Shown here: piece after piece, positions 8,248 to 17,029 of the stretch
Position numbering within the stretch: position 1 is the stretch's first letter
Layout: each line of letters begins with the position of its first letter
Assembly: GCF_009650215.1 (NCBI RefSeq)
Contig: NZ_CP045851.1
Coordinates: 1,093,189 to 1,157,188 of the forward strand
Length of the DNA stretch: 64,000 nucleotides
Direction: 5' to 3'
Source of the DNA: Actinomarinicola tropica
GTDB taxonomy: Bacteria; Actinomycetota; Acidimicrobiia; Acidimicrobiales; SKKL01
The notes under the pieces: generated by a model
Databases searched by the model: none
What the model was told of the DNA's origin: nothing
Seen by the model: the letters and a program-made list of their open reading frames with translations, nothing else
Translations under genes and position numbers: made by a program

Positions 8248-9745
8248 GCTCCTCCAGCTCCTTGTGCGCCGTCTCCGGGTAGCGGGCGAGGACGAGGACG
8301 GCGAGCGCCAGCGGACCGGCGAGCAGGACGGCCAGCGCGCCGCCGATGCCGCCGAGCGGGTCGGAGAGCTGACCCACGACGAGCAGCCCCGCGCTGGAGC
8401 CCGCGACGCCGACGAGGGTGATGATGCCGTTGGCCCGTCCCCGGCCGGAGGTCGGGAACAGCTCGGGTCCGTAGACGCCCAGGGCGGGCACCGTGGCCGC
8501 AGCGATGACCGCACCGACCGCCGACGCCGCCCACATCGGCCACCCCGGGACGAGGAACGAGACGAGGGTGAACCCCGCGCCGCCGACGAGGCCGATCGCC
8601 GCGATGCCACGCCGGCCTCGGACGTCGGCGAGGCGCCCGCCCACGGCGACCCCGATGCCGGCGGGGGTGGTCGTGAGCAGGGTGAACGCGGAGATGCGCG
8701 CCGCGCTGAACCCCCGCTCGGTGCGCAGGAACTCGTTCTGGAACTGCGACGCGGGGGCCAGGAACATCGACGCCAGGAACCCGGAGACCGCGAGCAGCCC
8801 CAGTCGGCCGCGGTCGACCGCCGCGGGCGCCTCCCCGCGGTGGACGGCGAAGCGGCGCGTCTCGGGCAGCAGTCGGGCGACCCGCACGAGGAGCGGCAGC
8901 GCGAGGAGCGGGATGAGGTAGAGGAGCCGCCACGCGTCGGGGCCCAGGTCGGCGAGGGGCAGGACCCACACGCACATGCCGGCACCCAGGCCGGCGGCCA
9001 GCGCCATCACGCTGACGCCGTAGGCCCGCGACCCCGCCGGCAGCTCCTCGGCGGCGACGATGCCGACGAGCAGGGCCAGCGCGGTCGAGAGCCCTCGCGC
9101 GATCGTCTGGCTGGTGCCGAGCCACAGGAGGTTCGGGGCCAGCGCACCGGTGGCGGCGAGGGCGATGGCCGCGGTGGCGGTGCCGAGCAGGAGCGTGCGG
9201 CGGCCGCGCCGGTCGGACGCCGCCGCGATGACGAGGGCGAGCAGCACGCCGACGCGCACCGCGGCGAGCACGAAGGACTGGTCGGCGCGGTCCCCGTCGA
9301 ACCGGTCGACCGCGAAGGTGATCGTCTGGGTGATGAGCGTCCCGAGGTAGCCCCCGACGAGGGAGAGCACCGAGAGCAGGGCGAGCACCGTCGCAGCCCG
9401 CCGGTCCACCCGGTCCGGCGGCGCCCACCAGGGCTGGGCGTCGGGCAGCGGCTCGCCCGCTGCCAGGCGCCGGGACTCGGTCGCCAGCGCGGCGCGCACC
9501 GGGTGGACGAACAGGGGTGCGAAGAAGGGGATGGCGAGCGTGAGGTCGAGCTCCTCGACGACGTCGTGGGTGCCGTCGTCGGCGGGCGACACGTCGAGCG
9601 TCCGGCGGTAGGTACGCACCGGGCCCTCGGCCGCGATCCACGCACCGTCGCCGTCGGGCTCCTCCGCCACGAGCCCGCGGCGTGGCGCCGCGAGCCTGGC
9701 GAGGCCGGCGTCGTCGACGCGGTGGCGGAGGACGACGCGTGGCAC
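8195..9745 (-). CDS. MFS transporter with an N-terminal SRPBCC-like domain
   Basis: A 516-residue protein. Residues 1-100 are soluble and look like an SRPBCC (polyketide-cyclase-like) domain or its second half (VRTYRRTLDVSP then VVEELDLTLAIPFFAPLF). Residues about 130-500 contain 12 hydrophobic segments of a major facilitator, with the inter-helix 2/3 loop DRRGRRTLL and the equivalent DVRGRRGIA in the second half. GTG 9745 is chosen because the soluble domain begins there. Substrate unknown. The fusion of a lipid- or hydrophobe-binding type domain to an MFS permease is unusual. Confidence 0.8.
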   Translation of the reverse strand: MPRVVLRHRVDDAGLARLAAPRRGLVAEEPDGDGAWIAAEGPVRTYRRTLDVSPADDGTHDVVEELDLTLAIPFFAPLFVHPVRAALATESRRLAAGEPLPDAQPWWAPPDRVDRRAATVLALLSVLSLVGGYLGTLITQTITFAVDRFDGDRADQSFVLAAVRVGVLLALVIAAASDRRGRRTLLLGTATAAIALAATGALAPNLLWLGTSQTIARGLSTALALLVGIVAAEELPAGSRAYGVSVMALAAGLGAGMCVWVLPLADLGPDAWRLLYLIPLLALPLLVRVARLLPETRRFAVHRGEAPAAVDRGRLGLLAVSGFLASMFLAPASQFQNEFLRTERGFSAARISAFTLLTTTPAGIGVAVGGRLADVRGRRGIAAIGLVGGAGFTLVSFLVPGWPMWAASAVGAVIAAATVPALGVYGPELFPTSGRGRANGIITLVGVAGSSAGLLVVGQLSDPLGGIGGALAVLLAGPLALAVLVLARYPETAHKELEELNPADAPAGRSTPPPPD

Positions 9746-9857
9746 GGGAGCCGATCGTACGGGGCGCGAGGTGGGCGTCCGCCTCGCCAGCGGGCATGCT
9801 GGTGGGGCCGTGGCCCGCGTCGCTGCGGCGTCGAGTCGACGTGATCGAGGAGTGGTC

Positions 9858-10118
9858 GTGCGGGAGAAGGTCGAGAAGGTGATCGAGGTCATCCGGCCTG
9901 CGATCCAGGCCGACAACGGTGACATCACCCTGCACGACGTGGACGAGGCGACCGGCGTGGTCACCGTCGAGCTGACCGGCGCCTGCGTCACCTGCCCCGC
10001 CTCGACCCAGACGCTGAAGGCCGGCATCGAGCGGATCCTGCGCGACCGCGTCGAGGGCGTCACCGAGGTGGTCGACGCCACCGCTCCCTCGTCGGACGGC
10101 ACGGCCGTCTCGCTCTGA
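9858..10118 (+). CDS. NifU C-terminal-domain Fe-S carrier
   Basis: An 86-residue protein equal to the NifU C-terminal (Nfu) domain, which assembles or carries a [4Fe-4S] cluster. The ligands are in GACVTCPAS (CxxC). VIEVIRPAIQADNGDITL is the characteristic first helix and strand. GTG 9858 is selected because GAGGAG ends 5 nt upstream; GTG 9852 is the alternative. It is followed closely by meaB. Divergent to the MFS gene. Confidence 0.9.
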   Translation: MREKVEKVIEVIRPAIQADNGDITLHDVDEATGVVTVELTGACVTCPASTQTLKAGIERILRDRVEGVTEVVDATAPSSDGTAVSL

Positions 10119-10129
10119 GCGGACGACGG

Positions 10130-11104
10130 GTGGGGGACGAGGCGGCGCGCCTGCTCGACGCGGCGGCCGGCGGCGACCGGCCGGCGCTGGCCCGACTGCT
10201 CACGATGGTCGAGCGCGGCGGCGCCGACGCACGCGCCGCGGCCCGGGCGGCGGCCGCCCGACCGGCCACCGACGGCTACACGGTCGGCATCACCGGCGCT
10301 CCCGGCGCGGGGAAGTCCACCCTCACCGGCGCGCTCGTCGGCGCGATGCGGGCCGCCGAGGAGGTCGTCGGCGTGCTGGCGGTCGACCCGTCGTCCCCCT
10401 TCACCGGCGGCGCCATCCTCGGCGACCGGGTGCGCATGTCGGAGCACGCGCTCGACCCTGGCGTCTTCATCCGCTCGATGGCGACCCGGGGCCACCTGGG
10501 CGGGCTGGGCGTCGCGACGCCGGGTGCGGTGCGGGTCCTCCACGCCGCCGGGCGCCCCTGGGTGCTGATCGAGACCGTCGGCGTGGGCCAGGTCGAGGTC
10601 GAGGTGGCCGGGGCGGCCGACACCACCGTCGTCGTCGTCAACCCCGGCTGGCGACGCCGTCCAGGCGAACAAGGCCGGCCTGCTCGAGATCGCCGACGTG
10701 TTCGTCATCAACAAGGCCGACCGTCCGGGCGCCGACGAGACCCGGCGCGACCTCGAGTCCATGCTCGACCTCACCGAGCACCGCGACTGGCGGCCGCCGA
10801 TCGTGGCCACCGTCGCCACGGAGGGCACCGGGCGCGAGGAGCTGTGGCGGGCCATCGCCGACCACCGGCGGCACATCACCGGAACCGGCGAGCTCGAGCG
10901 CCGCCGCGCCGACCGGGCGCGGGACGAGCTGGGGCGGGTCATCGCGCCGAGCGGCTCCGCATCCGTGCCGACGCGCTGCGCGACGGCCCCGACTTCCACC
11001 AGGTCGAGCGGCAGGTCGTCGACGGCGGGCTCGACCCGTGGTCGGCCGCCGACCGGCTGCTCGGCGAGCACGACGACCACCCCGTGAGCGAGGACGCCCG
11101 ATGA
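10130..11104 (+). pseudogene. meaB: MeaB/ArgK-type GTPase, disrupted by a -2 and a +2 frameshift
   Basis: MeaB-type G proteins guard adenosylcobalamin mutases such as methylmalonyl-CoA mutase. The N-terminal third is clear: G1 loop GAPGAGKST at 56-64, then AVDPSSPF and FIRSMATRGHLGG. After VVVNPGW (position 10651) two bases are missing compared with the family's PGWGD, and the proper sequence (QANKAGLLEIADVFVINKADRPG, with the NKAD G4 motif) continues in another frame. Near 10944-10948 two extra bases (ATCGCGCCGAG for ATCGCCGAG) restore the first frame for the last 52 residues. The whole stretch stays open, so a 324-residue protein with about 98 wrong residues would be made. Sequencing error and true decay are both possible. 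Confidence 0.8.
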
Positions 11105-11748
11105 GCGACGAACGACCCCAGGACGACACGCCGGACGACGAGCACCGGGAGCCGGAGGTCGTCTCCGGCGAGGTGGTCGGCGAGCCGACGAGGGCGCGGG
11201 CCGTGGCCGGTCCGCCGAAGCTCGCCTCGATCGTCGGCGCCGGCGCCGCGGTGCTGCTGCTGAACGGACTGCTGTTCACGCTCGTCGCCCTCCCGCCGTC
11301 GCTCGACATCGACGCCGCCCGCTGCACGACGGCACGGACCGAGATCGAGGCCGCGAACGACAACGACGAGGACTACGACGACGTCCAGCTGGACGTCGAC
11401 GACGTCGACGACCTCGCGTGCGATGACGCCGTCGCCCTCGCCGAGCAGATCCCCCTCGAGGACCCTGCTGACGTCGAGGAGGGCGACGAGGTCGACACGG
11501 TCTGGATCCCGAGCACAGGAGAGCTGCGGTTCCAGCTCACCGCGATCCTCGCCTTCGGCTTCGCCCAGGTCACCGGCGGCGTGCTGGTGCTCGTCCGGGG
11601 CCGCCGCTGGATGCGCAACGTCTCGGTGGCCGCCGCCGCCCTGGGTCTGGTGTTCCCGGTCTTCGGGCTGGCCTCGATGGTCGCCGCGGCGTTCGTCGTC
11701 TACGCGCTGGTGTTCAGCCGTCAGTCGAAGGAGCTGTGGCCGCGTTAG
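11101..11748 (+). CDS. Membrane protein of unknown function with acidic loop
   Basis: A 215-residue protein starting at ATG 11101, which overlaps the end of the meaB frame by 4 nt. There is an acidic cytosolic start, a first membrane helix near 45-65, an extracytoplasmic loop with strongly acidic DDV repeats and two cysteines (ARCTTARTE and LACDDAV) that could form a disulfide, then two more helices near 145-165 and 175-205. No family recognised. Its last 35 bp overlap the convergent lipoprotein gene. Confidence 0.7.
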   Translation: MSDERPQDDTPDDEHREPEVVSGEVVGEPTRARAVAGPPKLASIVGAGAAVLLLNGLLFTLVALPPSLDIDAARCTTARTEIEAANDNDEDYDDVQLDVDDVDDLACDDAVALAEQIPLEDPADVEEGDEVDTVWIPSTGELRFQLTAILAFGFAQVTGGVLVLVRGRRWMRNVSVAAAALGLVFPVFGLASMVAAAFVVYALVFSRQSKELWPR

Positions 11749-12964
11749 GTCGCAGGATCGCGGCGATGTCCGCAGGCAGCACCCACGTCACCCGGCCGTC
11801 GTCGAGCGCCTCGCGCCACTCCTCCAGCAGCTCGGCGAGGGCCGTCAGGACCTCGGTCGAGAGCGGCGCGACCCGGGGGTCGGGTGGCGGAGCAGCCTCG
11901 TCCTCGGTCTCGGGATCCGTGCCCTCGATCTCGGGATCGGTGCCCTCGGTCTCGGCTTCGGCCTCGGGGTCGGGGGGTTCGGGCAGCAGGTCGTCGAGGC
12001 GCACGGTGACGCCCCAGGTGAACACGCCCGGGGCCGGGTACTCCTCCGGCTCGTCGTAGCGGTGATCGGCCGCCCAGCCGAGGGTCTGGGTGAACGGTGA
12101 CGCCAGCTGGTCGACGGCGTCGGGACCGACTCGGACAGCGCCCTGCGCCGGCGTCAGCGCCACCTGGTCGACGAGCACGATCTCGCCGGCGGGCGAGTCG
12201 ATGCAGGCGTTGCCGTCGAACCAGGCCGACCGCCAGGGCGCCGTGAAGGCGTCGGTGCCGTACTCGTTGGTGTGGCCGGCCAGGCCGAGCCCCTCGCAGA
12301 GCGGCGAGATCTCGCCGACGACCTGATCGATCCCGTGGACGTCGAGCACCGCCACGGCGTCGAAGAGGGTCTCCGCGGTGGTCGGATCGGGGCCCACCGG
12401 GTCGGCCATCGCCGGGAGGCCCGACGCGATCGTCGTCGTCCGCCCGCACCCCTCCTCGAGGGACCTCACCGCCCGGAACGACTCCCCGAGCGTCCGGGCG
12501 TGGAGCCCGATGGCGTGGCCGCGCGACTCCAGCTCGTCGAGCAGCTCGGGCGCCCGCTCGCAGATCGCCGCTACCGCTCCGTAGGCGAGCTCGAAGCTGG
12601 CGACGACGCCGGCGTCGCGCAGCACCTGCTCGATCTGGCGCACCCGTCCGACCACCGCGTCGGCGGCCTCGGCATCGAGCCCGGTGAGCTCGCGGCTCGC
12701 GTAGGGCGACCAGCTCGTGTCGCCGCGCACGACCACGGAGAACACGGCGTGGACCGGGGGCGGCAGCGGGTCGCCCTCCTCGTCGGTGCCGGCGGTGACG
12801 GGGACGAACGGCGGTGCGGTCGAGGTCGTCACCTCCGGGCGGGTCGTCGAGGGCCCTGCGTCCGGCTCACCGTCGTCGCCGGACGAGCACCCGGCGACGA
12901 GCCCGACGACGAGGGCGAGCGCGACGAGGCGGGCACGGGACGGACGGGGCACGGCGGCGAGCAT
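11714..12964 (-). CDS. Secreted lipoprotein, polysaccharide-deacetylase-like fold possible
   Basis: A 416-residue lipoprotein. A signal peptide (ARLVALALVVGLVAGC) ends in a lipobox with Cys26, then a Thr/Ser/Pro-rich linker. HAVFSVVVRGDTSW, the helix ELLDELESRGHAIGLHAR and the later strand DVHGIDQVVGE recall the barrel of polysaccharide deacetylases, but the usual metal-binding HxxxH motif is not convincing, so activity is uncertain. Residues about 325-365 contain an acidic Glu/Thr/Pro repeat (EGTDPE occurs twice). The C-terminus (ALDDGRVTWVLPADIAAIL) resembles the final helix and strand of such barrels. It lies opposite a crotonase gene, 53 bp apart. Confidence 0.6.
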   Translation of the reverse strand: MLAAVPRPSRARLVALALVVGLVAGCSSGDDGEPDAGPSTTRPEVTTSTAPPFVPVTAGTDEEGDPLPPPVHAVFSVVVRGDTSWSPYASRELTGLDAEAADAVVGRVRQIEQVLRDAGVVASFELAYGAVAAICERAPELLDELESRGHAIGLHARTLGESFRAVRSLEEGCGRTTTIASGLPAMADPVGPDPTTAETLFDAVAVLDVHGIDQVVGEISPLCEGLGLAGHTNEYGTDAFTAPWRSAWFDGNACIDSPAGEIVLVDQVALTPAQGAVRVGPDAVDQLASPFTQTLGWAADHRYDEPEEYPAPGVFTWGVTVRLDDLLPEPPDPEAEAETEGTDPEIEGTDPETEDEAAPPPDPRVAPLSTEVLTALAELLEEWREALDDGRVTWVLPADIAAILRPNAATAPSTDG

Positions 12965-13004
12965 GGCACCCGGGGGCGCTCCCGGGCACGGCGGGCCCCG
13001 GCGG

Positions 13005-13010
13005 TACGGT
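13005..13010 (+). promoter_or_regulatory. -10 box (TACGGT), leaderless-type
   Basis: TACGGT lies 7 nt before the ATG at 13018. Confidence 0.5.
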
Positions 13011-13017
13011 GTCGCCC

Positions 13018-13797
13018 ATGTCCGAACCGACCCTCGTCCGCGTCGAGCGCGGTGACGACGGCGTGGCCGTCGTCACCCTCGACCACCCCAAGGTCAACGC
13101 GCTGTCCACCACCCTCCTCGGCCAGCTCCACCAGGTGGCGCGCGACCTGTCGGCCGAGCCCCCGGGAGCGGTCGTGCTCACCGGCGGCGACCGGCTCTTC
13201 GCCGCCGGCGCCGACATCTCCGAGTTCGGCGGGCCGGCCGAGGCCCGGCGCGTGGGTGGGGCGTTCCGCGACGCCCTCGACGCCGTCGCTGCCATCCCTC
13301 GGGCCACGATCGCCGCGGTGTCCGGCTACGCGCTCGGCGGCGGCTGCGAGCTGGCCGTGGCGTGCGACTTCCGGGTGGCGTCCGACCGGGCGGTGTTCGG
13401 CCAGCCCGAGATCCTGCTCGGGATCATCCCCGGGGGCGGCGGCACGCAGCGCCTGCCACGCCTGATCGGTCCCTCGCGCGCCAAGGACATGATCCTCACC
13501 GGACGGCAGGTGAAGGCCGAGGAGGCCCTCGCCATCGGGCTGGTCGACGAGGTCGTCGCACCCGATGCGCTCATGGCCCGCGCCCGCGAACGCGCTGCCG
13601 AGCTGGCGCGCGGCGCCGTCGTCGCCCAGGGCCTCGCCAAGCGGGCGATCGACAGCGGGCTCGACCGCCCGCTGGCCGAGGGTCTCACCATCGAGCAGGA
13701 CCAGTTCGCCGAGGTGTTCACGACCGCCGACTCCCGCACCGGGGTGGCGTCGTTCCTCGAGAAGGGGCCCGGTCACGCCCGCTTCGAGGGGCGGTAG
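13018..13797 (+). CDS. Enoyl-CoA hydratase / isomerase (crotonase) family
   Basis: A 259-residue crotonase, hydrating trans-2-enoyl-CoA in beta-oxidation or related acyl-CoA chemistry. The oxyanion-hole segments AAGADISEF and ALGGGCELA are present. Both glutamates used by true hydratases are conserved: one in GGCEL and one in FGQPEILLG. GGGGTQRLPRLIG follows as usual. Length is standard for a monofunctional hydratase. It is followed by the rhomboid gene after 6 bp, so the two may share a transcript. Substrate chain length is not readable. Confidence 0.93.
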   Translation: MSEPTLVRVERGDDGVAVVTLDHPKVNALSTTLLGQLHQVARDLSAEPPGAVVLTGGDRLFAAGADISEFGGPAEARRVGGAFRDALDAVAAIPRATIAAVSGYALGGGCELAVACDFRVASDRAVFGQPEILLGIIPGGGGTQRLPRLIGPSRAKDMILTGRQVKAEEALAIGLVDEVVAPDALMARARERAAELARGAVVAQGLAKRAIDSGLDRPLAEGLTIEQDQFAEVFTTADSRTGVASFLEKGPGHARFEGR

Positions 13798-13803
13798 CGC
13801 CGG

Positions 13804-14685
13804 GTGACCCTGCCCGAGACCGTCTGCGCCTTCCACCCCGACCGCCGGGCGGGGGTCTCCTGCCAGCGCTGCGGTCGTCCGATCTGCCCGGACTGCATGC
13901 GCACGGCCTCGGTCGGGTTCCACTGCCCGGAGTGCTCACGTCAGGGACGCCAGCAGGTGCACACGCCGCGGACCCTTGCCGCCCGACGCGACCCGATCGT
14001 CACCAAGGCGCTGGTCGGCGTCAACGTGGTCGTGTTCGTGCTCGCCGGCCTCCGCGGAGGCGGGCTGCTCGAGCCGAGCGCCGACGTGCAGATCGACTTC
14101 GGGCTCGTCGGCTACGGGTTCACGCGCGAGGGGTTCGTCGGCGTCGACACCGGCGAGTGGTACCGCCTCGTCACCGGGGGGTTCCTCCACGCCGACCTGA
14201 TCCACCTCGGGCTCAACATGTTCCTGCTCTGGGTCCTCGGATCGGCGCTCGAACCCGCGCTCGGGCGCCTGCGGTTCGGGCTGCTCTACGCCGCGTCGCT
14301 GCTCACCGGCTCCCTCGGTGTGATGCTCCTCGATCCCGACGCCCTCACGGTCGGTGCGTCCGGCGCGGTGTTCGGACTGATGGGTGCCATGGTCGTCGCC
14401 CAGCGCGCCGCGGGCATCGACATCTGGCAGAGCGGCATCGGCGTTCTCGTCGGGCTGAACGTCATCACCACGTTCGCGATCCCCAACATCTCGATCGGCG
14501 GCCACCTCGGTGGCCTGGCGGGCGGGCTGCTCGTGGGTGCGCTCCTCATCGAGCTCCCACGGCGTGCGGCCCCGGGGAGCCGGCGGACGGCGTCGGTGGC
14601 GGCGGTGGTCCTCGTGGTCGCGCTGGCGGCGGCGAGCGTCGTGGCGTCGATCTGGGCGTCGGGCCAGTACCCGAGCGTCCTCTAG
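13804..14685 (+). CDS. Rhomboid intramembrane serine protease with N-terminal B-box-type zinc finger
   Basis: A 293-residue membrane protease. Residues 8-42 form a B-box-like zinc finger (CAFHPDRRAGVSCQRCG, then CPDCM and CPEC). Six hydrophobic segments follow. The nucleophile is Ser in GASGAVFG, and the catalytic His is in GGHLGGLAGG. HADLIHLGLNMFLLW is the conserved L1/TM2 HxxxN element. GTG is the start, 6 bp after crotonase. Its TAG stop shares the tetranucleotide CTAG with the TAG of the convergent SRPBCC gene. Substrate unknown. Confidence 0.93.
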   Translation: MTLPETVCAFHPDRRAGVSCQRCGRPICPDCMRTASVGFHCPECSRQGRQQVHTPRTLAARRDPIVTKALVGVNVVVFVLAGLRGGGLLEPSADVQIDFGLVGYGFTREGFVGVDTGEWYRLVTGGFLHADLIHLGLNMFLLWVLGSALEPALGRLRFGLLYAASLLTGSLGVMLLDPDALTVGASGAVFGLMGAMVVAQRAAGIDIWQSGIGVLVGLNVITTFAIPNISIGGHLGGLAGGLLVGALLIELPRRAAPGSRRTASVAAVVLVVALAAASVVASIWASGQYPSVL

Positions 14686-15119
14686 ATCCGGCGAGCGAAC
14701 CGCCGCAGGTTCCCCTCCCAGATCCGGCGCAGGACCGGTGTGGCGACCCGCGCGCCGAGCGGCCCGCCGAGGTACCAGGGGAACACGAGCGACTCGGTCC
14801 AGGTGAGGTCGGTGAGCCCGCCGTCCGCGCCGGCGGGGGTCAGCGTGAACTCGCCGGTACCCGTGACGAGGCCCACGTGGCGCACGCCCATGCGGCGCTC
14901 GTCCTCCCACGACGTCACCTCCATGACGTCGACGAGTCGCAGCGGGCCGACCTTGGTGTCGCACTCGAACGTGGTGCCGACCCCCTCCTGCTGGTCGGTG
15001 GTGAACCGGATGGCGACGGCGTCGGCCATCCACTCCACGTGGGTGGAGATGTCGGCCAGCTCCTGCCAGACGCGCGCCGGTGGGGCGGGGATGCGGATGC
15101 TGGTGCGGATCGATGGCAT
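14682..15119 (-). CDS. SRPBCC-family protein (polyketide cyclase/dehydrase-like)
   Basis: A 145-residue START/Bet v1-like protein. SIRIPAPPARVWQELADISTHVEWM is the standard first strand and helix. The rest alternates strands and ends in a long C-terminal helix (RRIWEGNLRRFA). Such proteins bind small hydrophobic ligands. It is the last gene of a three-gene minus-strand unit, methyltransferase-galT-SRPBCC, where each start overlaps the previous stop. Ligand unknown. Confidence 0.82.
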   Translation of the reverse strand: MPSIRTSIRIPAPPARVWQELADISTHVEWMADAVAIRFTTDQQEGVGTTFECDTKVGPLRLVDVMEVTSWEDERRMGVRHVGLVTGTGEFTLTPAGADGGLTDLTWTESLVFPWYLGGPLGARVATPVLRRIWEGNLRRFARRI

Positions 15120-16174
15120 CAGCCGGCGACTCCTGTGCGACGCCCCGAGGGCGGCGGGCCGCCCACACGGGCGGCATCGGTGAGCTGGACGGTGGCGTCC
15201 TCGGGGCTCATCGTGTTGATGAGCACGCCCGTGCCCTGCTCGAACCCGGCGAGGGTGCTCGTCCGGGGCAGCAGGTGGATGTGCCAGTGGTAGTGCACGT
15301 CGTGGTGGTGCGGGGCGGTGTGGATGACGACGTTGTAGGCGACGTCGCCGAGCACCCGGTGCAGGCGGTGGATGGCGGTGCGCAGCAGGCGGCCCACGCC
15401 GCGGAGCGACGCGACGGGGGCGGTGTGCAGCCGTGGGTCGTGGACCCTCGGGACGACGAGCATCTCGTAGGGGGCGCCGCTCCAGTAGGGGGCGACGGCG
15501 ACGGCGTCGTCGTCGGCCTCGACCACGCGCTGGTCGGCTGCGAGCTCCACGCTGAGGGTGGTGCAGAGCAGGCACACCGCCGGGTCGTGGCGCGCGCTGG
15601 CGAAGCGGCGGAACCCGACGAGCTCGTCGTCGATCTCGAGCGGGACGAACGGGATGCCGAGCAGCTGGGCGTGGGGGTGCTCCAGCGAGGCGCCGGCCTC
15701 CCGGCCGAAGTTGACGATCGCCTGGGTGTAGGCGACCTGGGGCAGGGCGGCGTGGGCGACGAGCCGCTCGCGGATCGCCGTGGCGACCACGTCGATGCGC
15801 TCGTCGTCGAGGAGCGCGAGGTCGCCCTCGTGCTCCGGTCCGATGACGAGCACCTCGTGGCGCCCGGCGGCGTGCACCGCCTGGTGCAGCACCCCGTCGA
15901 CGGCCGGGCGCATGGTGCCGTCGCCGTCGAAGGCCGGGTACCGGTTGGGGACGACGCGGACGAGCCAGCCACCCGTCGACCCCTCGTAGGTCGCGAGCGC
16001 GGGCGGCGTCAGCTCCTCGTTGCCGGGGCAGAACGGGCACGGTCCGGTGCGCTCGGCCTCGACGGCGAGCGTGCGGGTGGCGAAGTCCTGCGGGCGGATG
16101 GCCCGGCCGCTCGCGATCGTGACCCACCGACCGGTCAGCGGGTTGCGGCGCAGCTCGTTCGAGGGCCCGGTCAC
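15119..16174 (-). CDS. galT: Galactose-1-phosphate uridylyltransferase
   Basis: A 351-residue GalT, moving UMP between UDP-glucose and galactose-1-phosphate in the Leloir pathway. CPFCPGNE near residue 50 supplies zinc-binding cysteines. The active-site His lies in EHPHAQLLG (HPH motif). FGREAGASLEHPH and the late HYHWHIHLLPR are typical of the second HIT-like half. GTG 16174 is used because the family's opening RRNPLTGRWVTIA follows at once. Overlaps the methyltransferase stop by 4 nt. No galK or galE is adjacent, so ADP/UDP-sugar recycling rather than galactose catabolism is possible. Confidence 0.93.
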   Translation of the reverse strand: MTGPSNELRRNPLTGRWVTIASGRAIRPQDFATRTLAVEAERTGPCPFCPGNEELTPPALATYEGSTGGWLVRVVPNRYPAFDGDGTMRPAVDGVLHQAVHAAGRHEVLVIGPEHEGDLALLDDERIDVVATAIRERLVAHAALPQVAYTQAIVNFGREAGASLEHPHAQLLGIPFVPLEIDDELVGFRRFASARHDPAVCLLCTTLSVELAADQRVVEADDDAVAVAPYWSGAPYEMLVVPRVHDPRLHTAPVASLRGVGRLLRTAIHRLHRVLGDVAYNVVIHTAPHHHDVHYHWHIHLLPRTSTLAGFEQGTGVLINTMSPEDATVQLTDAARVGGPPPSGRRTGVAG

Positions 16175-16956
16175 GCCGGTGACGGTACCGCTCGTCGAGG
16201 TCCGTAGCGCGAGACGTGCACGGCGCTGTCGTCGTCGAACGGCTCGCCGTCCCATCCGGCCGTGCGGTCGAGGAGGTGCAGGCCGGCGGCGGCCGCCATG
16301 GCGTCGAGCTGGTCGGGCGTCGCGTAGCGGATCCGCCAGGGCCGCAGGCGAACGGAGCCGTCGACGCCCATGTCGACGTGCTGCCCGGTGACGGTCTGGG
16401 TCGCCGGGTCGTGCTCGGTGGCGGTGAGCACGACCCGGTCGAGGGTGACCCGCGACGGTGAGAGGTCGCGGGTGACCGTGGGCGGCGGATCGCCGGGGAC
16501 GACGGCCTCGACGAGGAGCGAGCCGCCGGGGACCAGCAGGCGCGCCACCCCCTCCAGGCACCGCCGCTGGCGGCGCTCGTCGGCCAGGTTGAAGAACGTG
16601 TTGAAGGCGACGAGGACGACGGCGAACGGGCCGTCGACGACCCCGTCGGGTTCGGCCATGTCGCCCTCGTGCACGTCGACGCGCGCCGCGCCGGGCTTGG
16701 CGCGCAGCAGGTCGAGCATCGAGGGGCTGACGTCGATGCCGGCGACCCGGAGCCCCCGGTCGGCCATCGCGAGCGCCAGCCGTCCGGAGCCGACCCCCAG
16801 CTCGAGCACGCGTCCGCCGCCGGCGGCCTCGACGAGCCGGGCCACGTGGTCGGCGGTCGCTGCGGCGTCGGTGACGTCGGCGTACCAGTCGTCGTACACG
16901 TCGGCGAAGGACGCGCCGTAGTCGGGGTCGGGCGTCGGGTCGGTCGGGTCGCTCAC
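16171..16956 (-). CDS. SAM-dependent methyltransferase (class I)
   Basis: A 261-residue class I methyltransferase. Motif I is VLELGVGSGRLAL, the acidic end of strand 2 is GIDVSPSML, then VDVHEGDMAE and the strand 4 motif FAVVLVAFNTFFNL. These resemble small-molecule methyltransferases of the Methyltransf_25 type. GTG 16956 is chosen because upstream in-frame sequence is not conserved-looking. First gene of the unit with galT. Divergent from the superoxide dismutase gene 73 bp away. Substrate unknown. Confidence 0.85.
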   Translation of the reverse strand: MSDPTDPTPDPDYGASFADVYDDWYADVTDAAATADHVARLVEAAGGGRVLELGVGSGRLALAMADRGLRVAGIDVSPSMLDLLRAKPGAARVDVHEGDMAEPDGVVDGPFAVVLVAFNTFFNLADERRQRRCLEGVARLLVPGGSLLVEAVVPGDPPPTVTRDLSPSRVTLDRVVLTATEHDPATQTVTGQHVDMGVDGSVRLRPWRIRYATPDQLDAMAAAAGLHLLDRTAGWDGEPFDDDSAVHVSRYGPRRAVPSPA

Positions 16957-16986
16957 CGCCCCAGTTTCCTTCCTCGGGCGTTCCGG

Positions 16987-16992
16987 TAGCCT
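16987..16992 (+). promoter_or_regulatory. -10 box (TAGCCT) for sodB, leadered
   Basis: TAGCCT of the same type as the leaderless boxes but 37 nt before the GTG, with a ribosome site in between. Confidence 0.45.
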
Positions 16993-17029
16993 CCGAACCG
17001 ACACAAGAGGACGAAGAAAGGACCCCACA

